A DNA stretch of 64,000 nt from Planctomycetota bacterium (GTDB lineage Bacteria > Planctomycetota > Phycisphaerae > Sedimentisphaerales > Anaerohalosphaeraceae): positions 1 to 64,000 of the forward strand of contig DUZQ01000004.1 of the NCBI GenBank assembly GCA_013349435.1. Reading direction: 5' to 3'. Below are positions 54,116 through 63,900 of the stretch, one piece after another. The position numbers were made by a program, and so were the translations under genes. The notes beneath the pieces are model-generated. The model was not told where the DNA came from. It ran no database searches and was given only the letters and a program-made list of their open reading frames with translations. The stretch's first letter is position 1, and the number at the start of each line of letters is the position of its first letter.

Positions 54116-55948
54116 TCAGGATAGTTTTTTGACTTTATTGAGGGCCGAGACGGTAAAAATGAAAGGGTAGAGCTTTTCGAAGTACCAGAGCCTTGCAAAA
54201 TACAGGCCGATGGGGGCCGGATGCATATTGTTTCCCTTGTCGGTTTTATCCGCCAGTGAAGCTGCACCGCGCAAAAGGACGCGTTCTATAGTTCCTTTCA
54301 GCGACTCATAATTATCGGGAAATGAAAAAACAGATACACCTGCAAGTGCATCGAGAGCAACAGCGCTTTCTTCTATGGATGATTTGACGGCTTTTGCCGG
54401 TCCCCAGCCGCCGTCATGATTCTGTACGGACAATAGCCACCCCACTGCTTTTGCAATCGGCAGGGCGCAGCAGTTAAGATACGACTGAGGGGTCTTCTGC
54501 AGAGCTGTAAGGACGCGGCTTGTTCCGTAAACCGGATTCGCATGGTGTGGTGCGGACTCGTTGCCGAACCATAACGGAACCCATGAACCGTCATCGGCCT
54601 GGACGTTTACCAGGTATTTTATGCCTTTTACGATTGAGGTGCTTATTCGGCGGCTTAGGGCTTTTGTTAGCTTATCCTGCCAAAGGGCCATAGCAGAAAC
54701 GGCATGCGAGGTCAAATCGGGCGAGCTTCTGTCGAACGGCAGCTTCAGCCGGCCCCTGCAGAAGGTCGGGAAACCTCCATCGCGATTCTGCTGGCCCAGG
54801 AGCCACTTGACTCCGGCTGCTGCTGCCTTTATTACGCGCTCGTCAATCAGGTTGAGGTTGGCAAGAGCAATTAAAGCAGCCGCCGTATCATCGGCATCGG
54901 GCACGCCCCCGGACAGGTGTGTCCACGCCCAGCCGCCCGGCGGGGTGTGAGTGTAAGGGTGAACGCGGGTGTATTGTTGCAAGAGGAGCTGGTCCTGAAT
55001 CATTTTCCGCTCAGGCAGCGGAAGGATATTTTCAAAGTCGCTTCCGGCTGCAAGGGCATTTACCGACAGGGTGGTCAGCCATGTTGCAAGATTTGTATCT
55101 ATCGGCCAACTGCCGTCATCCCTGACAGAGTTGCGCAGAAACTCAATACCTTTTGAGACAACGGGGCTGTCATCTCGGCCGGCTGCGGCAAGGCTCATAA
55201 CCACAAAAGCCGTCAGCGGAACCGCTTCAAGAAAGCCGCCACCTGCAGGTTGGATGTTTTCCAATACCGCAAGGGTCTTTGCCCTTGTTGCGTGTCGCAG
55301 GAGTCTTAAGAGCGGATTTGCGGGTCGGTTTTTATGGTAGTTGACCTGTCCGATTGCTATCAGGGCCGGCAGGGCATAGCTCACCACCGGAAGACGCAGC
55401 CATTTGAATAACTGATGAGGACATGCCGCCAGTTCAAAAGGTAATGGCTTGATATTTGACCAGGCACCGGTCCCGACACCTAATCTGCCGGCAAGGGCAC
55501 ACATAGTCAGAATAGGCACAGAAAAAGTCCTGTCATTTCCGTATTGTTGATTAATTGCGCTTATCAGAAAGTGGGGCTTCAGTGAGTTCGTTTGACGTAC
55601 AATCCAGGATTCTGCCCTGGCGACGACATCCCGCCGGTCAAGCGAATCTTTCTGTGCCGTAAACGCAGCCCAGCAAAGCATCGTTGCAGGCAGATTACTG
55701 CGGCTTAAGATGCTGTCGCCCCATCCTCCATCCGGATTTTGATTTTTGCCGAGCCAATCCAGGCCTGAGTGGATAAGGAATTTATGTTTTTTCTCATCGG
55801 CGATAAACAGAGCAAAGACGGCTGTAGCCGTAGCAAGCGCACTGCCCGACAGGTATCCGGGCCAGTACCCTTCCGGCAGCCGGGCGGCAATGAGGCTCTT
55901 TTTTGCAGCCGAGAGTGTCTGCTCGATGCTTTCAGTTTCAATGTGCAT
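54116..55948 (-). CDS. Squalene-hopene cyclase-like class II terpene cyclase
   Basis: Last gene of the isoprenoid operon. The 610 residues have the double alpha-barrel pattern of squalene-hopene and sporulenol cyclases. The protonating DxDD motif is intact (PDADDTAAALIAL, D351-D354). QW-type repeats are visible at QNPDGGWG (70-77), QNRDGGF (387-393), QADDGSW (450-456) and QNHDGGWG (509-516), and the C-terminus GLYFARLWYFEKLYPFIF is the family's usual ending. It should cyclise a linear polyprenoid by protonation. Whether squalene is the substrate is unknown: no squalene synthase is visible here. It starts two bases after the preceding gene. Confidence 0.88.
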   Translation of the reverse strand: MHIETESIEQTLSAAKKSLIAARLPEGYWPGYLSGSALATATAVFALFIADEKKHKFLIHSGLDWLGKNQNPDGGWGDSILSRSNLPATMLCWAAFTAQKDSLDRRDVVARAESWIVRQTNSLKPHFLISAINQQYGNDRTFSVPILTMCALAGRLGVGTGAWSNIKPLPFELAACPHQLFKWLRLPVVSYALPALIAIGQVNYHKNRPANPLLRLLRHATRAKTLAVLENIQPAGGGFLEAVPLTAFVVMSLAAAGRDDSPVVSKGIEFLRNSVRDDGSWPIDTNLATWLTTLSVNALAAGSDFENILPLPERKMIQDQLLLQQYTRVHPYTHTPPGGWAWTHLSGGVPDADDTAAALIALANLNLIDERVIKAAAAGVKWLLGQQNRDGGFPTFCRGRLKLPFDRSSPDLTSHAVSAMALWQDKLTKALSRRISTSIVKGIKYLVNVQADDGSWVPLWFGNESAPHHANPVYGTSRVLTALQKTPQSYLNCCALPIAKAVGWLLSVQNHDGGWGPAKAVKSSIEESAVALDALAGVSVFSFPDNYESLKGTIERVLLRGAASLADKTDKGNNMHPAPIGLYFARLWYFEKLYPFIFTVSALNKVKKLS

Positions 55949-55950
55949 AG

Positions 55951-56781
55951 CTATTGACTCAAATGGCCCATTGCAAGCAGTGCATAATAAGTGTACTCGC
56001 AGTCGGTTGTTTTTTCAGCGGAACTTGCACAAAATCCGCCCTGAGGGTCCCAAAGGTCGTCAATAAAGTCAAGACATTGCTCTTTTATTTCGAGCAGCGG
56101 CGCCCCTGCTTCAAAGAGTGCATGGATTGCGGTCGCGGTGGAAAGAAGGTCGGGCGGGCCGACCTCGGGCATCACGCAGAAGCCGCCTTTGGGGCTGACG
56201 CAGGAAAACAACCGGTCGATGGCTTGTTCGGGGACCGGTTCGTTCAGATGATGAAGTATTGTTACCGCTGCCGCGGTGCTGGGTGTTGCGGCGACTTTGA
56301 TGTCGGCCTGATTGGCGTATCCGCCATCGGCGGTACGTAAGGAGGCGATACTATCCAAAAAGATTTTTTTGTCGTAAGTCTCAACGGATAAATCCTGATA
56401 GGCACACAGCGCAAGGAAACATTTATAAATCGTGGGGTTTTGTTCGAGAAGGTTTGCGATACGGCGGGCGATATTGCTGTGAATGCCGGGTCGTGCCGGG
56501 TATGAAATATCCGCCCAACAGCGAACAAGACAGGCCAGGTGAACCAGGTCGAGTGATTGGCCCTGCCCGAACTTTGCCAGATAGCCTGTGATTTTGTCCT
56601 TGGGAATCTCTTCTTCCAGTGCCAAAAGGGACTCTATGCCAAAAACGGTGTAATACAAATCGCTCCTGCCGGCCCTGTCCTGGAATCCGCCCTCTTCATT
56701 AAGCTTATCTTTAATGAAATCGACCACGGGCACAACTCGGTCTTTAAGTAATATTTCAGCCCGACCCGCCGCCTTCAGCAT
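55951..56781 (-). CDS. Small prenyltransferase/cyclase-fold (alpha/alpha barrel) protein
   Basis: Fourth gene of the isoprenoid operon; 276 residues from ATG 56781, which has AAGG upstream, or 282 from ATG 56799. Repeats of the prenyltransferase/squalene-oxidase type recur: EEGGFQDRAGRSDLYYTVFGI, LRTADGGYANQ, SPKGGFCVMPEVGPPDLLSTA and DPQGGFCASSAEKTTDCEYTYY. It is a single barrel, like protein prenyltransferase beta subunits, without DxDD. It might bind or cyclise a prenyl chain or help the larger cyclase. It begins inside the preceding gene. Confidence 0.8.
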   Translation of the reverse strand: MLKAAGRAEILLKDRVVPVVDFIKDKLNEEGGFQDRAGRSDLYYTVFGIESLLALEEEIPKDKITGYLAKFGQGQSLDLVHLACLVRCWADISYPARPGIHSNIARRIANLLEQNPTIYKCFLALCAYQDLSVETYDKKIFLDSIASLRTADGGYANQADIKVAATPSTAAAVTILHHLNEPVPEQAIDRLFSCVSPKGGFCVMPEVGPPDLLSTATAIHALFEAGAPLLEIKEQCLDFIDDLWDPQGGFCASSAEKTTDCEYTYYALLAMGHLSQ

Positions 56782-58444
56782 CCGTCGCCTTATACTCATT
56801 GCAACAACCCATCACATCAATATCGCTGAATATTTTACTGATTATCCTTCGCAGAAGGCCTTTCAATGTCGCATTTTGCACAGCCCCGAGAGAGCTTACA
56901 GCCCGCAGCCTGTAGGACTCCATAAGCCCAAGGGCGATGCTTTTGGCTCGCGTTTGGGCAAGTATATTGAGGACTTTATTGAAATCTTTAACTTCGCCGG
57001 CCGATTGCCTCCAGACGAATTCGAGCAATTTTTTGTCGTCTGGGGCGGCTCTTTCAAAAGCAATTGCCAAAAGCACCGACGGCCTGTTTTGGCACAGGTC
57101 GCCGCCGGCGGGTTTTGCATCAAGGTCGTTGACATCATCCATAATCTGATAGGCAATACCGAGCGAGCGGCTGTACTCGGTGAGCGTTTGAGCCAATTGT
57201 TCGTCCCGACCGGCTAAAATTGCACCCAGCCTTAGTGCGACCTCAAAGGCGGGACTTGTCTTATCTTCGAATATATCGATAACCTCAGCGACCCTTAAGG
57301 GCCTGGGCTCGCGCATCCAGAACAGCTCTTTGCCTTGTCCGAGACACAATTGTTTGTGCCCTGCTGAGGCAACCTGCAGCATTTTGGCTCCGCAATCGGT
57401 GGAAGCTTCGGCAAGCAGATGGTATCCCTGCCCGACAAGATAGTCGCCGATATTTATCGCGACAGGAACTCCGTACTCGGCATGGAGGGTCTTTTGGCCG
57501 TAACGCATAATATCGGCGTCTTCAATGTCATCGTGAACAAGAGAAGCTTTGTGAAAACATTCGACTGCCACCGCGACCTTAATCAACTCCTGCGAAAAGG
57601 CCGGCTCGGTGGCTTTTGCCAGAGCCTGGTACGCCGCGACCGCCAGGAAAGGCCGCCACCTTTTCCCCGACCGACCGAGCCACTCGACTGCCGTTTTCGC
57701 GGTCGGGTCCCCGCCCGGCTGCAAAAGCGATATGAGGCGTTCGGTGGTAAAAAGGTCCCGGACTTTTTTTCTCAGGCTATTAAGGTCAATGCGACCGCTA
57801 CGGTCGTCTCCGGTTTCATAGATGGCATCAAGAACCCAGTCAACATCCACACTTGTGTTTTCACAACCATCATACAGAAGCGGTATCGCAATACCCGGGA
57901 CCGCGCCGGCTTCCATATATGGAAAAGTTTTTTCCAGCACATCCAGACAGCTTACGCCGACGATTGCTTCAATCCTACCGGTTTCGATAAGGCTCATCAC
58001 GACAGGCGAGCCCTCGGCAATAAGAACGGCATATCCCAATTGTTCGGCCTGGGCCTGCAATTCGCTCAGGATGCATCTTCCACATCGCCGGCAAACAAGA
58101 CCGACCTCATCAAAATCGGCCGGACAATTGTCCTTGTCCCGCAGGCATTTCGGCAGCAAAAGTAAACGTCTGTTATAAGGTATGCCCGCTACGGTCTGGC
58201 GCCATATCTCATTGTTGAGCAGAACGACTAAAAACTTCAGATGCACATCCTTCAGGCCGTAGGTTTTGATTATCCGGCCGCAGTGTCTGTGCAACTCATC
58301 AAGAGAGACCGGCCCGACAAGACTTGTTTTTACGGCATATTCACGGACAATCCCCAGCACCCTGTTCCTCTGCTGTTTCGTAGAGGGTATATCGGCCTGA
58401 GGCTCTCTGACCGGTCTTATCGAAGCTATAATGTCCCTTCGCAT
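56756..58444 (-). CDS. DUF116-polyprenyl diphosphate synthase fusion
   Basis: A 562-residue two-domain protein. Residues about 30-215 are DUF116-like with clustered cysteines (C100, C107, C118, C121, C124; [12 protein letters not shown]) that could bind a metal or Fe-S cluster. Residues about 240-540 are a trans-isoprenyl diphosphate synthase: GKRWRP (260-265), first Asp-rich motif DDIED (305-309) and second DDVND (436-440). The residue five before the first motif is Ala300, small, as in medium- or long-chain synthases, so a chain longer than C15 is likely. It overlaps the radical SAM gene by 19 bases and the next gene by 26-44. Confidence 0.88.
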   Translation of the reverse strand: MRRDIIASIRPVREPQADIPSTKQQRNRVLGIVREYAVKTSLVGPVSLDELHRHCGRIIKTYGLKDVHLKFLVVLLNNEIWRQTVAGIPYNRRLLLLPKCLRDKDNCPADFDEVGLVCRRCGRCILSELQAQAEQLGYAVLIAEGSPVVMSLIETGRIEAIVGVSCLDVLEKTFPYMEAGAVPGIAIPLLYDGCENTSVDVDWVLDAIYETGDDRSGRIDLNSLRKKVRDLFTTERLISLLQPGGDPTAKTAVEWLGRSGKRWRPFLAVAAYQALAKATEPAFSQELIKVAVAVECFHKASLVHDDIEDADIMRYGQKTLHAEYGVPVAINIGDYLVGQGYHLLAEASTDCGAKMLQVASAGHKQLCLGQGKELFWMREPRPLRVAEVIDIFEDKTSPAFEVALRLGAILAGRDEQLAQTLTEYSRSLGIAYQIMDDVNDLDAKPAGGDLCQNRPSVLLAIAFERAAPDDKKLLEFVWRQSAGEVKDFNKVLNILAQTRAKSIALGLMESYRLRAVSSLGAVQNATLKGLLRRIISKIFSDIDVMGCCNEYKATDAEGGGSG

Positions 58445-59997
58445 ACTCGAATCTCTTTAAGGCTGGAATTTTTTTCAATCTGCCTGCCGACCTTCCTGAA
58501 GGTCCTGCGCCATGAAGTTATTTCGCACCTCCCCAGCACCTGCATCAGCGCCCTTTTAATCGGGGACACTCCACCGGCCCGCTGATTGTCGAGAAATAAT
58601 CGCGGCACCCGCCTGAAGTTTATCTCGTAACAGGTTCTGTAAAGCCGCAGATGGTCCTGTCTCATTTTAGCAAGCGTAAATTTTTGCCCCGCCTGTATCT
58701 GTTCGGCTGATAAAGGCTCATAGAAAACGGGGAAAATAGCCGCACGTTGGGTCCCAAGATATTCAACGAGCCTTTGAGTACGGGCGATGTCATCAGGTAT
58801 TTCACCCGGCAGGCCGAGCACTATACTGAAAACGGAAAAGAAGCCGTTTCGGCTCATCTTTTGGGCTGCCTGTCGAACCATGTCGTCCCAGTCATCGGGC
58901 CGAAACGGTGCTACCTTGCCCGGGCAGTTTGCGGCGACGAGATTACCGTTTGCGCTTTCTGCACCCATATTGACCCAAAGGTAATCCGTTTTGGCGCTCC
59001 ATGTAAGCAGTCTTCTGATTTCGGATAATTGTTCATCGGTCAACTGCAGTACGCTGGTGATATTGGCGTGGTCTGTCTGCATAAAAGACAAACCTTTTAT
59101 TCTCCGCATCTTCTGCAGCAAATCGCATAACTTTTCAAAGTCTGGCTTTAGTCCGACTGCACCATAGCGAAAGAAATCCTCGCTGCTGCTGACAACCGAG
59201 GTAATTCCGTTGGCAACGTTTGTTTCGATGTCGGCCAGGATGACCTCCGGACGAAGATGGGCCATTTTTTTTTGGGCCATACTACAGAAACCACAACCTC
59301 TGCCGCAGCCCCTTGAAAGCTCGACAATACCCAACATCGACGCCCCTTTTACAGGCCTGATATTCTCAGCGGAACTATTCTGGTCCGAGATATATCCATC
59401 TACCTGCTTTTCTTCGATAAGGTCGGTGAACAAGTCCGGTCCGCGGTTTTCAAAATAACCATCGAACACTACGTCAATGCACCGTGATGAAGTATCGTCA
59501 TCGTACCTGTCCCACTGCCAGGCCCCGGCCCCGCCGCCGACGACCTTGAACTTGTATTTGTTTTTCGCCTGGCTGATATATTCGAGCATTTGCCTCGTCC
59601 AGTAGCTCGTATATAACTCGCCTTTCCAGAAATTCCTCGTCGTGGTATTGCTCATCGCCGTGCCTAAGGGGTCGCTCGAACTGAAACCGACAACTTTAAC
59701 CCACGGCCCCAACAGACCCGGCAGAGCCTGGGGTGTTGTGCAGACCACGTCATTAGCGGTAAGGCCGGTTAAGTCAAGAAGGGCCGACTCAACCCGCCGA
59801 AGGCCGAGTGGCGCCTGTTTCGCCCTGCCGAATTTATCCGCAGGGACGGCCGGGCAGATAAAAGAACGCATCACAAATTCAGGCACCTGCGTGGTCTGCA
59901 TCGTGGCAAATATGCCTTCGAACAAAACCTTATACGAGGCGCTAAGGGTCCTGTCGGCAACAAGTATCACGGCAGGTCTTGATTTTTTTTCTTTCAC
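58426..59997 (-). CDS. Radical SAM enzyme of the isoprenoid operon
   Basis: About 523 residues. Residues about 10-170 look like a Rossmann-type domain similar to the cobalamin-binding part of many radical SAM enzymes ([32 protein letters not shown]), though the DxHxxG motif is not seen. [17 protein letters not shown] carries the CxxxCxxC cluster, and [10 protein letters not shown] and [15 protein letters not shown] lie in the barrel. The GTG at 59997 follows GGGAGGA and overlaps the previous stop (GTGA), giving tight coupling; TTG 60024 is an alternative. The substrate is probably the lipid made by the operon. Confidence 0.85.
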   Translation of the reverse strand: MKEKKSRPAVILVADRTLSASYKVLFEGIFATMQTTQVPEFVMRSFICPAVPADKFGRAKQAPLGLRRVESALLDLTGLTANDVVCTTPQALPGLLGPWVKVVGFSSSDPLGTAMSNTTTRNFWKGELYTSYWTRQMLEYISQAKNKYKFKVVGGGAGAWQWDRYDDDTSSRCIDVVFDGYFENRGPDLFTDLIEEKQVDGYISDQNSSAENIRPVKGASMLGIVELSRGCGRGCGFCSMAQKKMAHLRPEVILADIETNVANGITSVVSSSEDFFRYGAVGLKPDFEKLCDLLQKMRRIKGLSFMQTDHANITSVLQLTDEQLSEIRRLLTWSAKTDYLWVNMGAESANGNLVAANCPGKVAPFRPDDWDDMVRQAAQKMSRNGFFSVFSIVLGLPGEIPDDIARTQRLVEYLGTQRAAIFPVFYEPLSAEQIQAGQKFTLAKMRQDHLRLYRTCYEINFRRVPRLFLDNQRAGGVSPIKRALMQVLGRCEITSWRRTFRKVGRQIEKNSSLKEIRVCEGTL

Positions 59998-60884
59998 CGC
60001 CGTTCCTCCCTCTTGCACCGGCAATCACATTGGTTTGGTATGGAATCGGGGCGCCCCTGCGATTCTTTGAGCGGGTTGTCCGAATTTTCTTGTGCGCCGG
60101 TTAATGAGTCTATGACTTCCTGCGGGATATCCAGCTCGTTTTGCAGTTTCGAAAAACGAGAAACTTCATGCCCGCTTCCTTTCTTCTGTGAAAAGCTTTG
60201 AATTTTTCCACGCCCCCTGAGCACATCATGAATATCGGCTCCCAGAAGTTCGCTAAGCCTGGTGCCGGTGTCGGTTCGATGCCCGGCATCGGGACCGATT
60301 CGGTCTCCGTTGAACGGGCTTTCGGTATATTTTGGAAAGATAATGGCTTTTTGCGGACACACGCGGGCACATGCGGGACAATTTGTCTTGCAATTAGCGG
60401 GCTTTTGGACCTGTACCTGTCCCTGTTCCGAAAGGCCAAAAACTCCGAAAAGACAGAAATTCAGACACTGTTTGCAGTTTGCACATCGGTCATAGTCAAT
60501 TACGGGAAACCAGGGTATCCATTCTGAGGTCTTGTCGAGCCGGAGCTTTTGATGGCTTTTTTGAGACTTTTCATATTTTGACAGCGATTCAAGGATATCT
60601 TCTACACTGTCGGTTTTCATATTAAAAAACTCTACACCTTGTGCCGGTAACGGTGCACCTGCGGCATGAAAGAGCCATTTGACCGCTCGCTCAAAACATG
60701 CGATTATTTTCAGATTTTCCATTCCGGCCCAGCGTCGAAGTACCGGGTCCCGGCGGGCCGACAGCTCGCACAGGTCCGGCACCGCCTCAAATTCGACACC
60801 TGAGTCCGTAAGTTGCTCGCGCAGGTTTGCCTTTACCCCATCGGGGATGACCTGGGAGTATGCGCAGTTGCAGTAAAGAATCAA
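59994..60884 (-). CDS. 4Fe-4S ferredoxin-like protein
   Basis: First gene of the isoprenoid operon, 296 residues. An N-terminal alpha/beta domain (about 1-90) begins [15 protein letters not shown] and could hold a Cys-ligated site. Two 4Fe-4S motifs follow: [19 protein letters not shown] (CxxCxxCxxxC) and [17 protein letters not shown]. The C-terminal 100 residues are polar and end in a Cys/Arg cluster ([12 protein letters not shown]). It may donate electrons to the radical SAM enzyme encoded next. It starts 39 bases after the propeller gene upstream, so both may share a transcript. Confidence 0.82.
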   Translation of the reverse strand: MILYCNCAYSQVIPDGVKANLREQLTDSGVEFEAVPDLCELSARRDPVLRRWAGMENLKIIACFERAVKWLFHAAGAPLPAQGVEFFNMKTDSVEDILESLSKYEKSQKSHQKLRLDKTSEWIPWFPVIDYDRCANCKQCLNFCLFGVFGLSEQGQVQVQKPANCKTNCPACARVCPQKAIIFPKYTESPFNGDRIGPDAGHRTDTGTRLSELLGADIHDVLRGRGKIQSFSQKKGSGHEVSRFSKLQNELDIPQEVIDSLTGAQENSDNPLKESQGRPDSIPNQCDCRCKREERR

Positions 60885-60923
60885 CGAAGGTTTTGATATG
60901 TCCGGCTGTTTATTCAGTTTTGG

Positions 60924-63900
60924 TTATCCTTTGACATTATAGGCCAACAACGTTTCTCCATGACGAATATAGAGTCTGCCGTCGCAAATTACCGGATGCG
61001 CCCAGTGTTCATCCGTCCCTTTTGTTACCGTAAAAGAACTAACGATATCAAAGCCCTCAGGTGAGGCCCTGACAAGAGCAACGGTGCCTTTGTCTTCTTC
61101 GTAACAGTATAACATCCCATCGGCGTATGCGATTGACCCTTTGGAACCGAGCCACCTGGTTTCATACATTACTTTTCCGGTATTCCAGTCAAGACATACC
61201 CAGTCGCCGTATCTGTTGGTTTTCCAGTTTGAGCCGTAAATGTAGCCGTCCACAAGAACCACCCCTCCGTGATGGGTGTCAAGGGTTGTGTCCACCCATT
61301 TTCTGGTTACCTTTGTACCATCGGCGGAAAGAGCAAGCATCGCACCACCGTCATCGTATCCGCTGGTGGTATATACGGCTCCGTCATAATAAAGGGGTGT
61401 GATGGGATTGTTGGGTCTGGCTTCCTGCTGGTAGTCTTCGTATTTATCCTTCCAGAGAACCTCTCCCGTGCCGGCGTCGATACCTGCAACGGAATCGGCT
61501 AACATGGTAACAACAATTTCCCTTGAGCCTCTTTTGACCAGTATCGGCGAGCAGAAAGCACTTGCCTCGGTGAGATTTTCGGTAACCCAAACGGTCTGTC
61601 CGGTTTTTTTGTCAAGGGCGACTATTGAAGCCTTTTCTCCGCCCGGAGTGCAGATGAGTTTATCACCGACGACCAGCAGCGATTCGGCATAGCCCCAACG
61701 TGGTACTTTTCCACTGTACTTTTCTTGCAGGTCCTCTTTCCACTTTACATCGCCGGTCCTGGCATCAAGGCAAGCCGCCGTACCCGTCCCGGTCATTATA
61801 TAGATACTGTCTTCATCGACCGCAGGCGTGCTTCTTGCGCCTGAGTGGGATTTTGTCCACTCCGGTCCGTAGGGCTTTTGCCATTTAATATTTCCTTTCA
61901 TATCAATGGCTGTAAGAACGCCATCTTTACCTTTTCTTCCGGTAATGTATATAAGCCCGTTTGCAACAGATACTGTAGAGAAACCTTCACCGAGATTATC
62001 AACAGACCATAAAAGTTCGGGGCCACCCTCCAGCCAGCTTTTCAAAAGACCGGTCTCGGTGCTTTTACCATCCCTGTAGGGGCCCCGCCACTGCGCCCAG
62101 TTTCCAGGATTGCCCCCGAGGGTAGTTGATGATTCCGGGCTCACATCAAGACAGATAAGCCTGCCTGTGCTGTTGCTGCGGGCATAAATCCTGCCGTTTG
62201 CCAGCACAGGCACGGTCCAGCATCTGCCCGAGAGGATCTGGGCCGATGTAATCTCTTCAAATTCTTTGGGCGAGGCCTCGGCAATTATAAGTTTTCCCTG
62301 TTGTGTTAAGATAATCAACTTGCCGTCCGAAGCCAAAACGCTTGAGCCGTATTCAGCGATTCCTTTTTGTTTCCAGGCTACGCGGCCCGTCTCAAAATCA
62401 AGACACACCAAACCGCCTTTATCAATGCCGTAAATATATCCGTCTAAAAGCACTGAGCTATTCATATGGCTTTGCAGCTTCCTGTTACTCCAGAGCTTTT
62501 CCAGCCTGCCGTCCTCAATCTCAAAGACCCCGCAGCCCCTGTTATATCCGGAGGAGATAAACACCTTATTGCCCGAAATAATTGGGTCGGCTGCATTTAT
62601 ATCATACAATGTTTCCCATGGCGTGCTCCACAATTGCTTTCCGGTAGCAGCATCCAATCCTGCAAGCTCTCTGCAGACGAACATCGCAATACACTTTCTC
62701 TCACCTATATTAAAAGGAACCGCCGAAGCATATCCCGAAGGACCTATTCCGTTTTGCCATATCAGGCTGCCGTTATTCTTATCCAAAGCGATACCGTAAC
62801 TACCTGCATTGTAAATAACCATGTTGTCGATTATCACCGGTGAACTTGACAGACCCCAGGAAGAAGTCTTAATCCCAAGCTCCTGACGCAAATCCTTCTT
62901 CCAGATAACTTCACCGTCGGCGGCATTAAAACAAAATGCCTTTCCTCTTTTGCTAAGGGTATAAACCCTGTCGCCATCGACGGTAGGAGTGGCGCTTGGG
63001 CCTCCCTGATAATCCTGCCCCTCCAGAAGAGCGGGGTATTTATATGTCCAGATCTTTGCGCCGGTTTGGGCATCCAGACAATAGACAATGTCATAGCGCC
63101 CTTTTGCCAATGCTTCAGCGTCATAATCTCGGCCTCTGTCGTCAAAACCTTCATCTCCATCCTCTTGTTCCTCTTGCTGTTCATCATCATCTTCCTGTTC
63201 CTCTTGTTCTTCCTTTTCATCCCCATCCTTTTTCTCTTCGATCGTCTCACGCCCGCTGGTATTACCCATTGTGTAGAGCCGTCCATTGCTGACGGTCATC
63301 GAGGAAAATCCCGTTTCAATTACTGTTTCCCAAAGTGGCTTTACGCCTTCAAAGATTTTACCGGCCACCCAGCCGGTCTCTGTGGATATACCGTCATAAT
63401 TCGGCCCGCGCCAGTTGGGCCAGTCATTTGTAGCGGTAATTGCTGAGGTTTCAGCCTGTAGCTTTGTGCTCTTGGCTACATCAACACAAACCATATCACC
63501 TGCGGCGTTTCGGGCATAGATTCTGCCGTTTGCCAACACCGGAGTTGTCCAGCACTTGCCTTTGAGTATTTGGGCGGATGCAATCTCTTTCAAAGCTGTC
63601 GGCGAGGCCTGGGCGATAACCAGCTTGCCCTTCTCGCTTAGGATAATCAGTTTGCCGTCCGCAGCTATTAAGCTGCCCTTCCCATAATCCTTCGTAGCCC
63701 ATTTTACTTCGCCGGTATTAAAATCCAGACACTTTAGCCGGGCCATATCAAACCCGTAAAAATATCCATCAATCAGTATCGAACTGTTAAAATGGTTTTT
63801 CATATTTTCATTACGCCAGACCTCCCTGACCCTGTCACCTTCAACTTTTAGCAATGCACATCCAGCCAATGACGAAATATATACCTTGTCATCCATAAAT

